The position numbers and the translations under genes are program-made. The notes under the pieces are model-generated. The model was not told the DNA's origin. It searched no databases and saw only the letters and a program-made list of their open reading frames with translations. From JBEEJL01 sp049698095 (GTDB taxonomy: Bacteria > Pseudomonadota > Gammaproteobacteria > Burkholderiales > JBEEJL01), in contig JBAVXA010000204.1 of the NCBI GenBank assembly GCA_049698095.1, positions 1 to 12,780 of the forward strand: DNA of 12,780 nucleotides. Direction: 5' to 3'. Positions 1 to 5,418 of this stretch are shown here, in pieces (the first letter of the stretch is position 1; each line of letters starts with the position of its first letter).

Positions 1-26
1 GAGCTCGGTGGTTTTTTTCGCCACCT

Positions 27-773
27 TCAATCGTGCGGTGCTTCAATGCCCTTGAAAATCAGCCAAAGGCCCAGGCCGACTTCGTAAAAGAACATCGGCA
101 GCATGTAAACCAGCGTCAAGAATGCCGCTAGTTCAGGGAATACCATGATGACCAGTGTGCCGATTGCCAACGCCAGCGAAGAGAAGATTCCCCACGCGGC
201 CAGTGCTCGCGGTATATATCGGGACTTTAGCCATAGGTAGCTGAAAATCGTCGATCCGAGGCCGAGAAACACGAACCCAATTTGAAATCCCGCTGAGTGC
301 ACGCTGATGAATAGCCGCGCCAAGGCCTGCAGTTGACCAGTGTTAAATGCGTTCAAGTACTCGACGCCGCTCAGCAGTCGCAAAGTGGCAAAGTCGCTCA
401 GCAGAGCGACCGCCAAAATGGAGCATCCCGCAAGCCGCCAGGCAGCTGCTAGTAAGGCAACGCTCCCGTTGATGGGCCTAAGGATGACATATAGGGCTAC
501 GAGCAGTACTACGTCGCCAGCAAACACGACAAGATGACTTACTGTTCCGAGGCGGAAGAGCCACTCTGACGCCGCGATGTTTTTTGCCGTCTGAACAGCA
601 TCACTTGGTACGACAAGTTGCCCATGGGCATAAAGTTCAGCGAACATTCCAACAGACATTGCGAAAAGGTACCAAACCCCCGCGATTCTCGCGGCGGCAT
701 GTTGTGATGGCTCTATCACGCGGCGCGCCACATCTGGCCTGCCGCCTTCCCTCGCTGACGAAGCAGTAATCAT
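27..773 (-). CDS. DUF4386-family integral membrane protein (cassette C14)
   Basis: Encodes 248 aa that I recognise as the DUF4386 family, multi-pass membrane proteins of unknown function. After a short polar N-terminus (about residues 1-25) there is an ARIAGVWYLFAM segment and then about six hydrophobic helices, including ones around residues 80-96, 105-128, 150-180 and 190-240; a charged tail ends the protein. The ATG at 771-773 is preceded by a strong Shine-Dalgarno (AGGAGGA, 7 bases away). It is the last cassette-like gene in the window: the preceding cassette's attC is at 933-1001, and a 160-base leader holding a perfect inverted repeat (797-815) separates them. Only 26 bases lie beyond the stop codon, so its own attC, if any, is outside the window. 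The family call is from recalled sequence features; the cassette status is inferred from orientation and neighbour. Confidence 0.75.
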   Translation of the reverse strand: MITASSAREGGRPDVARRVIEPSQHAAARIAGVWYLFAMSVGMFAELYAHGQLVVPSDAVQTAKNIAASEWLFRLGTVSHLVVFAGDVVLLVALYVILRPINGSVALLAAAWRLAGCSILAVALLSDFATLRLLSGVEYLNAFNTGQLQALARLFISVHSAGFQIGFVFLGLGSTIFSYLWLKSRYIPRALAAWGIFSSLALAIGTLVIMVFPELAAFLTLVYMLPMFFYEVGLGLWLIFKGIEAPHD

Positions 774-796
774 GCTTGACTCCTCCTATGGCATGC

Positions 797-815
797 TTAA
801 GTGTCCCACACTTAA
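797..815. promoter_or_regulatory. Perfect inverted repeat, possible operator, in leader of the DUF4386 gene
   Basis: TTAAGTGT-CCC-ACACTTAA: two 8-base arms separated by 3 bases. It lies about 24 bases upstream of the ATG and just upstream of the ribosome binding site, so a bound repressor or a folded mRNA hairpin could affect expression. The short AT-rich arms and lack of a T-run make a terminator unlikely. Its regulatory role is inference. Confidence 0.4.
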
Positions 816-932
816 CCTCAGGATGGAACTGCGGTCCGACATAGTGCGTTTTGATGCGATCTGATGGTCTCTTCAGTGACGGCCGGCGTAATCAAGTCTT
901 TGGTTGCGGTCAATTCGTGGCTGCACCTTGAG

Positions 933-1001
933 GCCCAACTTTGGAGTAGAGCCGCCGACACCTTCCCGGCGGGGGCTGTCAGCTTGAGCGACGGGTCAGG
1001 C
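933..1001 (-). repeat. attC13, recombination site of the DUF2306-like cassette
   Basis: On the + strand the 69-base site starts with GCCCAAC (933-939) and ends with GTCAGGC (995-1001), the two core sites. Between them AGCCGCCG and CGGCGGGGGCT form an imperfect stem. It lies 24 bases beyond the stop of the 1026-1781 gene. One core site is imperfect (GTCAGGC rather than GTTAGGC). Confidence 0.75.
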
Positions 1002-1025
1002 AGTGCTTGCAGCTGGCGACATAGA

Positions 1026-1781
1026 TCACTCCGAAATCTGACGCGCCGCCGACCGCGTCGGATTGCGCAAATACATGCCGTCAAGTCTGCGGCGTATTCG
1101 CACTCGCCACATCCAGTAGACGAGAGCGGCCAATGGGGCGAGCGCCAGAGTGGCGAGGAGTGGGATGCTTCGCATCGACTCTGGAAGAAACTTGATCTGG
1201 CCAAGAAAAAACGAGCCCGATGCTATGAACAGGGCGAAGCACATCCGCCATAGGTGCCTTGCCAATCGCTGGACCCCCCGAACGCCACCTGGCACCTGTA
1301 GCAGCCTTAGGTCGCCAATTGCCGCACAGGCCATGACGATAGCGAAAAAAAGGATCATGCCTGCAGGGACGCCGTCGAGTGTCCGCGTTGGCGACATCAG
1401 CGCTTTAAACGCAAGGGCAGCTTCGCACGTCGCAAGGGCGGTTCCAAGCAGCGCGAAAGCGACAGTCCACTGGCGGCCGTGGAAGGCGGAGTGAGGTTGT
1501 ACGATGGCGTATGCCGTTAAGACGAGGTAGCCCGCGAAAATGCCGCCGACGATGCTCGATAACTTGCCCACAAATAAGGCGATCCCTGCCGCAGTCACCC
1601 CTAATGCAAGCATGGCCAGCAGAAAGAGCTGGCCGGCTTGGCGGTGCCGCTGCCCCGCCTTTAAGGCAGCAAGCGCCACAAATCCAGAGACAAGTGCAAT
1701 CAAGCCGACGGCGAAGTGCAGCACGAGGGTCAGCCACTCTAGGCCTGACGAGGTACCAATGGTCAAATGGATTGGCTGCAT
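1026..1781 (-). CDS. DUF2306-like multi-pass membrane protein (cassette C13)
   Basis: Encodes 251 aa with about seven predicted membrane helices and a basic C-terminal tail. Residues 16-60 hold an LHFAVGLIALVSGFVAL helix followed by KAGQRHRQAGQLF, the 'charged/His loop then next helix' pattern I associate with DUF2306-type membrane proteins. The function is unknown. The ATG at 1781 has no convincing Shine-Dalgarno, so the true start could differ by some codons. The stop is followed by attC13. The cassette leader is long (about 280 bases back to attC12) and contains two tiny overlapping ORFs, so this may be two fused cassettes. A second, shorter protein of similar type is encoded in the flank at 11928-12311; the two need not be related by recent duplication. 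Confidence 0.65.
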   Translation of the reverse strand: MQPIHLTIGTSSGLEWLTLVLHFAVGLIALVSGFVALAALKAGQRHRQAGQLFLLAMLALGVTAAGIALFVGKLSSIVGGIFAGYLVLTAYAIVQPHSAFHGRQWTVAFALLGTALATCEAALAFKALMSPTRTLDGVPAGMILFFAIVMACAAIGDLRLLQVPGGVRGVQRLARHLWRMCFALFIASGSFFLGQIKFLPESMRSIPLLATLALAPLAALVYWMWRVRIRRRLDGMYLRNPTRSAARQISE

Positions 1782-1838
1782 GGAGTGGTGCGCGGCGGGG
1801 AACTCGCGAGCGCGCCCTTGGGTCCTGTCATCCGCCGC

Positions 1839-1916
1839 TTAAATAAAAGCAGGCACCCAAATTATTTCCGGCGAAAAACGGAGGCCTGGCTCGAATTGTT
1901 TTTCCAGTTTACTCAT
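1839..1916 (-). CDS. Possible 25-aa ORF with strong ribosome binding site
   Basis: An ATG at 1914-1916 follows the near-perfect Shine-Dalgarno AGAGGAGGATT and opens a 25-codon frame beginning MSKLEKQFEPG and ending at TAA (1839-1841). Its start overlaps the stop of an upstream frame in the coupled ATGA arrangement. I recognise no family. It may be a leader peptide, the 5' stub of a truncated gene, or chance; the good ribosome binding site is the only positive evidence. Confidence 0.3.
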   Translation of the reverse strand: MSKLEKQFEPGLRFSPEIIWVPAFI

Positions 1917-2059
1917 AATCCTCCTCTTCGCCACTTCAATACGTCTTGCCGTTCATCTTTCGTTGCCGCCTGTTCTGCCTTGATTCGCGGCCGCCCTCGC
2001 GGCTTGGCTTCCCTCCAAAATATATCGAGCCAGGCCCTTTTGATTATTATTCTCCTTAG
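1913..2059 (-). other. Possible small basic ORF with AT-hook-like motif, no standard start codon
   Basis: On the minus strand an open frame ends with TGA at 1913-1915. It contains RAWLDIFWREAKPRGRPRIK, followed by a charged helix (AEQAATKDERQDVLKW). PRGRPRIK resembles an AT-hook DNA-binding core. An AAGGAG sits near the beginning of the cassette, but the expected position has ATA/ATC codons and no ATG, GTG or TTG, so expression is doubtful. The frame overlaps the next tiny ORF by ATGA. Confidence 0.25.
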
Positions 2060-2061
2060 TG

Positions 2062-2095
2062 GACTAACCCTGACCGGTTGAGCAAAGGGTTAGGC
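2062..2095 (-). repeat. attC12, internally deleted minimal attC
   Basis: GACTAAC (2062-2068) and GTTAGGC (2089-2095) are proper core sites only 34 bases apart; CTAACCCT and AGGGTTAG form an 8-base stem. The right arm (CCGGTTGAGCAAAGGGTTAGGC) looks like a normal attC arm, but its left partner and the hairpin tip are missing. It follows the small membrane protein gene by 50 bases. Confidence 0.55.
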
Positions 2096-2144
2096 CTCAC
2101 TGCTCCGCCGCTTCTCCGCGCGGCGTCTTGGCGAAGTTGAGTCG

Positions 2145-2366
2145 TCAATGCTGGGTACGCGACCTGAGCGAGAAGAAGATCGCAAGGACTCCGGCCGTGA
2201 CCAAGAGAAATCCGATGGTCGCCCACGTTGACGAAGCTCCTTGGATAGGCTCGCAGTCTGCGAAACAGAGTATGGGGCGTACGTGCACAACCCCAAGCCC
2301 CTGTAGCAGCCATAGCCCACCCAGAAGTACGCAGAGCACTCCGACGACCAAGGCTGTCTTCTTCAT
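2145..2366 (-). CDS. Small two-helix membrane protein (cassette C12)
   Basis: Encodes 73 aa starting MKKTALVVGVLCVLLGGLWL. There is one hydrophobic helix at about residues 4-24, a short extracytoplasmic loop with two cysteines (ILCFADCEPI), a second helix at about residues 47-65, and a basic tail. The frame is open further upstream, but the MKK start is chosen because it gives a classic N-terminal helix and follows a GGAGC motif about 7 bases before it. The helix-loop-helix plan is common in small cassette-encoded membrane proteins of unknown role. It lies between attC11 and attC12. Confidence 0.65.
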   Translation of the reverse strand: MKKTALVVGVLCVLLGGLWLLQGLGVVHVRPILCFADCEPIQGASSTWATIGFLLVTAGVLAIFFSLRSRTQH

Positions 2367-2528
2367 GTTGCTTTGCTCCGCAGAATTCCTTTGATTCAGT
2401 ATGAACCCTTTTCTGCATCTTGTCAGATGCGGAAGTGCTTGCCGACGAGGCAAGAAGCAGCAGCACAAGGGCTGGCCTTTCGCTTGGTTCCGAAGCGACG
2501 AGAGGCCCGCGCAGGAGGCGCTCGTGAG
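2367..2528 (-). other. Cassette C12 leader with two small hairpins
   Basis: No gene seen in this 162-base leader. It holds two short stem-loops: GCATC/GATGC (2415-2430) and CTTGCC/GGCAAG (2438-2454). Their role is unknown; they could be remnants of a lost gene or attC. Confidence 0.3.
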
Positions 2529-2605
2529 GCCTAACGCACAAGCTCAGCCGCCGTTTTTCCGTAGCGAAGCGAAGCAAGACCGTCCGCTGGAGCGCCTAGT
2601 TGGGC
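2529..2605 (-). repeat. attC11, recombination site of the cupin cassette
   Basis: 77-base site bounded on the + strand by GCCTAAC (2529-2535) and GTTGGGC (2599-2605). The arms carry complementary blocks (CTCAGCCG near the left, CCGCTGGAG near the right). The cupin stop codon lies 10 bases beyond the site. Confidence 0.85.
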
Positions 2606-2614
2606 AGCATGGCG

Positions 2615-3076
2615 CTATTTTGCTGCGCCTTCGACTGGCACGGCGTCTAATGGCGACTCAAAGGCAATGAAAAGAACGCAAGGAACCTTGCTTGCGCAGT
2701 AGCCGCTGTGTGTTTTTTTGGCTGGGCCATAGGCATAGGTTCCTGGTTTGAAAACTGCCTTCTTCTGCCCGTCGTAAGTGACGTGAAGTTCGCCCGCTAC
2801 CAGCACCATCCGTTCGGGCGACGTGTGCGAATGGAGTGGAATGGTTGATTTAGCGGGCACTTTGAAGAAGACATCTACGTTTGGTTTGGCAGGGTCGCCA
2901 TGAAGAACCGCTATGCCGCATCCTTTCGGTAAGAACGGCGGACAGGGCCCCCACTTAAGCTGAGCGTCATTGATCGTAAATGCCACCGACTGCTCTGAAG
3001 CTGGCGGCTCGGCTAAAGCGAACGGACTGCTAAGAACCAGCAAAGCTGAAACGACTGCCTGCGATATCTTCATCAT
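2615..3076 (-). CDS. Secreted single-domain cupin protein (cassette C11)
   Basis: Encodes 153 aa with an N-terminal signal peptide (MMKISQAVVSALLVLSSPFALA, cleavage after about residue 22), so it is probably periplasmic. The cupin metal-binding motif 1 is intact: H82, H84 and E88, with G95 following at the usual distance. H123 in AKKTHSG is the likely fourth ligand. Four cysteines (45, 53, 127, 133) could form disulfides. The start at 3076 is chosen because a perfect AGGAGG lies 6 bases upstream; a second ATG follows directly at 3073. The upstream TTG-initiated extension would run into the attI-like copy and is rejected. The substrate cannot be read from sequence. The gene sits directly downstream of attI-like copy C, so that element may influence its expression. 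Confidence 0.8.
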   Translation of the reverse strand: MMKISQAVVSALLVLSSPFALAEPPASEQSVAFTINDAQLKWGPCPPFLPKGCGIAVLHGDPAKPNVDVFFKVPAKSTIPLHSHTSPERMVLVAGELHVTYDGQKKAVFKPGTYAYGPAKKTHSGYCASKVPCVLFIAFESPLDAVPVEGAAK

Positions 3077-3118
3077 TTGACACCTCCTGTATCGAGTGAA
3101 TGACACAACATATCTGCT

Positions 3119-3167
3119 GCTCAACTAAAAATATAAAGCCGAATTTTATAGGATATCTGCGATGTTA
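3119..3167 (-). repeat. attI-like copy C inside the array
   Basis: Aligns without gaps to the proximal attI region (position 3119 to 8842) with about 39 of 50 identical bases; shared blocks include CAACTAA, CCGAAT, TATCTGCGATGTT. As in the true attI, the core site (GTTGAGC, read on the minus strand) marks the start of the next cassette, here the cupin. On its other side it runs directly into the 3' end of the interrupted C10 gene, with no attC between. Confidence 0.7.
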
Positions 3168-3390
3168 GAGCAGCAAACGCCTTCCTTGTCTTAAGATACC
3201 ACCACAACCCTGATATGGGATTCTTCCACCAACCCTGCATGCTCTTTAGCGCGCCTTTGTACGTTTCATCATCGCCCGCGACCGCTCCCTTTAGATGTCT
3301 ATCCTGCGCCTTTATAACTTCATCCGCTGTATTTCAATGGAATGGCGCGCTACACGGCCCGCCCATTTGACTGCACATCATTGTCTTCAT
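3121..3390 (-). pseudogene. Small conserved-looking protein gene interrupted by in-frame TGA (cassette C10)
   Basis: An ATG at 3390 begins MKTMMCSQMGGPCSAPFH, followed by an in-frame TGA (codon 19, 3334-3336). The same frame then continues NTADEVIKAQDRHLKGAV and on through WWKNPISGLWWYLKTRKAFAAL. I recall small proteins beginning MKTMTCxQLGG...FH(G/A)NT with the same later W/Y-rich pattern, so TGA probably replaced a glycine codon (GGA). I am not certain of the family name. After FAAL the frame reads into attI-like copy C and ends at 3121-3123, so the natural C-terminus and the cassette's attC are missing. The start has only a weak ribosome binding site. The gene is probably non-functional; readthrough or selenocysteine seems unlikely. 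Confidence 0.6.
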
Positions 3391-3490
3391 GTTTATCGCG
3401 GCGCTTTAATATGGCTAGAGTGATGCTACTCCGGCGCTCGCAGTTTCTCCGTGCGGTACCACACGTAGTGCCAGCGGTCTTCGTCTTGAC

Positions 3491-3586
3491 GCCTAACGTT
3501 TGATGTAACCGGCCGCCGAGGAGCGTAGCGACGAGGGTACCGGCAAGCAACGCTTGCCGGCGGTCCGATGGACCGAAGGGTTAGCC
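3491..3586 (-). repeat. attC9, recombination site of the truncated GNAT cassette
   Basis: 96-base site bounded by GCCTAAC (3491-3497) and GTTAGCC (3580-3586). It contains long complementary blocks: GGTACCGGC.. pairs around an inner CGGCAAGCAACGCTTGCCG hairpin (3541-3559). The GNAT stop codon (TAA) lies within the right core site, as is common for cassettes. Confidence 0.85.
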
Positions 3587-3856
3587 ACGCGACAGGCTCC
3601 TTTGCATGGATAGGACCTCGGGGCGTGGATGGGGCGGAGCCTCAACAAAGCCAAGGCTCGAGTAGAGCGAGATAGCAGCGGCATTGTCTCGATAGACGCC
3701 GAGCGTGAGGATCTCGGCACGCGGATGGTCGGCGGCCTTCGCAAGCAAAAGCTGACACAGTGTGCGACCGAGACCAATGCCGCGCATGTCGGGCGCGACG
3801 ATGACGCGGGCGATGGCGGCAGGACGCCAAGCCCGGGCCGGTGGTACGCGGTACAT
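3581..3856 (-). pseudogene. N-terminally truncated GNAT acetyltransferase (cassette C9)
   Basis: The 91-codon frame carries the acetyl-CoA binding half of a GNAT N-acetyltransferase: beta-strand IARVIVAP, pyrophosphate-binding loop R25-G-I-G-L-G30, the following helix, and motif B (NAAAISLYSSLGF) near residue 60. GNAT proteins usually have about 60-70 residues ahead of this point; they are absent. The first nine or so residues here are encoded by remnants of the upstream cassette's attC, and the ATG at 3856 has no Shine-Dalgarno. The simplest reading is a deletion that removed the 5' part of this gene together with the R' half of attC8. It could make a partial protein but is unlikely to be an active acetyltransferase. 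Confidence 0.7.
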
Positions 3857-3916
3857 TTTTACCGTCCCGGGCCTGGTGGCGTGCCGTTGGGGCTCGGCTT
3901 GAGCGAGGGGTTAGGC
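3828..3916 (-). repeat. attC8, damaged attC fused to GNAT coding sequence
   Basis: The right arm is typical and ends in the core site GTTAGGC (3910-3916), next to the SnoaL-like gene. The tip is present: CGGTA and TACCG enclose a 6-base loop, flanked by CCCGGGCC on both sides. Further left the sequence becomes GNAT coding sequence and no GCCTAAC-like core is found. The site is therefore probably unable to recombine normally. Confidence 0.55.
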
Positions 3917-3976
3917 GTCGCTGTTGGCACAAGCCGGAAAGAGCGTTGAAGGCTCATTGCTCGGACGTGGTTATTC

Positions 3977-4402
3977 TCAAATGGAAAGCTGCTTGGCACC
4001 TGCTGCAATCAACTGCTGATAGACACCGAAGAAATCTTCAATGTGCCGCGTGCATGCAATCTGATCACCCTTGAAATAGTGAAACTCCATAGTCATGAGT
4101 TCTATCGGTGCCCCAACAACTGAGAGTCCAAGAAATGGTCCCTTCTGAATGCCCCTTAGCGCACATCGGCACGCCACAACGTCAGGCCCACATTCGTAAA
4201 TTTCTTCGACTGAATAAAAAAGTTCAGACAGTACGGAGTGCAGGTAGCCAACCGTTCCTTTTTGACCATCTCTTCCTCCCGGATTTCCTGGCACGGCAGG
4301 TAGCGCTTGCCAATCTATGGCGAGAATCCGATCGAACCCCGAAACATCTCCGGTTGTGAACGTCTCATAGAACTTATGAACTGCTGCTATGTGGTCGGAC
4401 AT
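3977..4402 (-). CDS. SnoaL-like / ester-cyclase-type NTF2-fold protein (cassette C8)
   Basis: Encodes 141 aa of the SnoaL-like (NTF2-fold) superfamily. The N-terminal helix has the typical HKFYETFTTGDVSGFDRIL pattern, followed by a W-containing segment, GTVGYLHSVLSELF, and paired beta-strands (VEEIYECGPDVVACRC, MTMEFHYFKGDQIACTRHIEDFFGVYQQL). Members include polyketide cyclases and many proteins of unknown substrate, so a specific reaction cannot be given. The ATG at 4402 has AGGAA about 9 bases upstream. The 75-base leader starts at the core site of attI-like copy B, so this is the first cassette after an internal attI-like sequence. Downstream it carries attC8, whose far half is lost. Confidence 0.8.
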   Translation of the reverse strand: MSDHIAAVHKFYETFTTGDVSGFDRILAIDWQALPAVPGNPGGRDGQKGTVGYLHSVLSELFYSVEEIYECGPDVVACRCALRGIQKGPFLGLSVVGAPIELMTMEFHYFKGDQIACTRHIEDFFGVYQQLIAAGAKQLSI

Positions 4403-4470
4403 GGCTCGGCTTCCTGCTGAGGTTGGGGGCGCGATTCTTACACTCGGAGCCGCGACGGCTATGTTTGCGA

Positions 4471-4566
4471 CGCCTGACTCTAAGTAGACACCCGAATTTT
4501 ACCGGATATCTGTATTGTTGAGGTGTACGATCCCGGTATGTAAAATAAAAACATTTGATTATATTT
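4471..4566 (-). repeat. attI-like copy B inside the array
   Basis: Aligns gap-free to the proximal attI region at a constant offset of 4370 bases (4471 to 8841), about 63 of the first 90 bases identical. Shared blocks are GTAGACACCCGAAT, TATCTG, TTGTTGAGGTGT/TGTTGAGGTGT and CATTTGATT. The last block corresponds to sequence just upstream of intI. The core site has decayed to GTCAGGC (minus strand). The copy joins the SnoaL cassette on one side and half an attC on the other. Confidence 0.75.
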
Positions 4567-4605
4567 CGGCTTCTCGCGCAGGTCCGGTGGAATGACGGGT
4601 TGGGC
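4567..4605 (-). repeat. attC7, half attC of the halohydrin dehalogenase cassette
   Basis: Only the gene-proximal arm is present: CGCGCAGGTCCGGTGG, then AATGACGGGTTGGGC with core site GTTGGGC (4599-4605). The other arm and core are replaced by attI-like copy B; the break falls at the expected hairpin tip (CGGCTTCT). Confidence 0.65.
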
Positions 4606-4615
4606 ATTGTTTGCA

Positions 4616-5299
4616 CTAGCGCACCACCCAGCCGCCGCAAACCGGAAAAACTTGCCCGACAAAGCAGCTTGCAGGTTCGCTACAAAGGTAGGCAGCAAAC
4701 TCAGCGTCTTCTCTTGCTCCCACGAGGCGTCCCAGTGGAACTTCGCGCTTTAGGCGCTCCTGAAACCTTTGATTGCTCTGGACCTCGGGTGGGAAGTAGG
4801 TTGGGTTATCAACGAAGTTCTGCGCGATTGCGTTCACTTGAACATTGTAAGGGGCAACCTCGACGCCGACGGCCTGCACGTAGGCGAGCTGGGCACCGCG
4901 GGCAGCGCTGTATGTCGAGGTGCGCTTCATCCCACGCAGTGCCGATGCGCTGCCCATGACGAGAATCTTGCCCGAGTGTCGCTCGATCATGGATGGCAAG
5001 ACGGCGCGGAACAGTCGTTGCAGCGGATGAACGAGGGCAGCGAATGTGTCATTCCACTCTTCGTCTGACACTTCCGTGGCTGCAGTGGTCGGTGCAGGTA
5101 TTGCTAAGTTGGCAACAAGGATATCGACGTGCCCGGCCTCAGCAACGATAGCGATCGGCGCATCAGCGCTCATGAGAGTGTCGTTACTCGGAATGACCGT
5201 GGCACCGTGATTGGCGAACACTTCGCACAGGACTGGACCCATGAACGTGTCGGCGTGCGTCACGAGAACGCGCTTCCCTTGAAGGATCTGATTTGACAT
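4616..5299 (-). CDS. Halohydrin dehalogenase-type SDR-fold enzyme (cassette C7)
   Basis: Encodes 227 aa with a short-chain dehydrogenase/reductase fold but with the signatures that separate halohydrin dehalogenases (HHDH) from true SDRs. The N-terminal nucleotide loop is replaced by T14-HADT-F19-M-G21, which fits the HHDH pattern T-x4-F-x-G. The catalytic set is S117-x12-Y130-x3-R134, the HHDH Ser-Tyr-Arg triad, with Arg in place of the SDR lysine. Family members convert vicinal haloalcohols to epoxides, releasing halide without NAD(P)H, and can reopen epoxides with other nucleophiles. HVDILVAN and VHPLQRLFRAVLP resemble what I recall of HheB-type enzymes. The ATG has an excellent AAGGAG 6 bases upstream. 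Substrate is unknown; cytoplasmic location is expected. It is the last cassette before attI-like copy B. Confidence 0.8.
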   Translation of the reverse strand: MSNQILQGKRVLVTHADTFMGPVLCEVFANHGATVIPSNDTLMSADAPIAIVAEAGHVDILVANLAIPAPTTAATEVSDEEWNDTFAALVHPLQRLFRAVLPSMIERHSGKILVMGSASALRGMKRTSTYSAARGAQLAYVQAVGVEVAPYNVQVNAIAQNFVDNPTYFPPEVQSNQRFQERLKREVPLGRLVGAREDAEFAAYLCSEPASCFVGQVFPVCGGWVVR

Positions 5300-5339
5300 G
5301 AACTCTCCTTCGAGTAACGTGACAAACAGCTATTGAAAC

Positions 5340-5417
5340 GCCCAACGTTCGACATGAGCGGCGACCGAAGGCATGCGAAGCATGCCGTAGGGCGTCTGCT
5401 CGATGGAGGGGTTAGCC
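5340..5417 (-). repeat. attC6, recombination site of cassette C6
   Basis: 78-base site bounded by GCCCAAC (5340-5346) and GTTAGCC (5411-5417). The centre GGCATGCGAAGCATGCC is a strong hairpin, with GAGCGGCGACC/GGGCGTCTGCTC as outer arms. The C6 stop codon follows two bases later. Confidence 0.85.
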
Positions 5418-5418
5418 G

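Noticed and set aside
1..25. GGTGG/CCACC stem around a T-run at the window start
   Set aside because: The T-run is in the loop rather than after the stem, so it does not fit an intrinsic terminator; too close to the edge to judge as an attC.
340..769. Plus-strand open frames opposite the DUF4386 gene
   Set aside because: They are antisense to a well-supported membrane protein gene, have no family resemblance and no ribosome binding sites.
818..1253. Open frames on both strands covering attC13 and the C14 leader
   Set aside because: They run across an attC site and into the end of the DUF2306-like gene in other frames; composition is not protein-like.
3350..3550. 66-aa minus-strand frame in the C10 region
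   Set aside because: It starts inside attC9 and overlaps, in a different frame, the better-supported interrupted small gene at 3121-3390.
4555..5068. Plus-strand frames opposite the halohydrin dehalogenase gene
   Set aside because: Antisense shadows of an intact enzyme gene with clear catalytic motifs.
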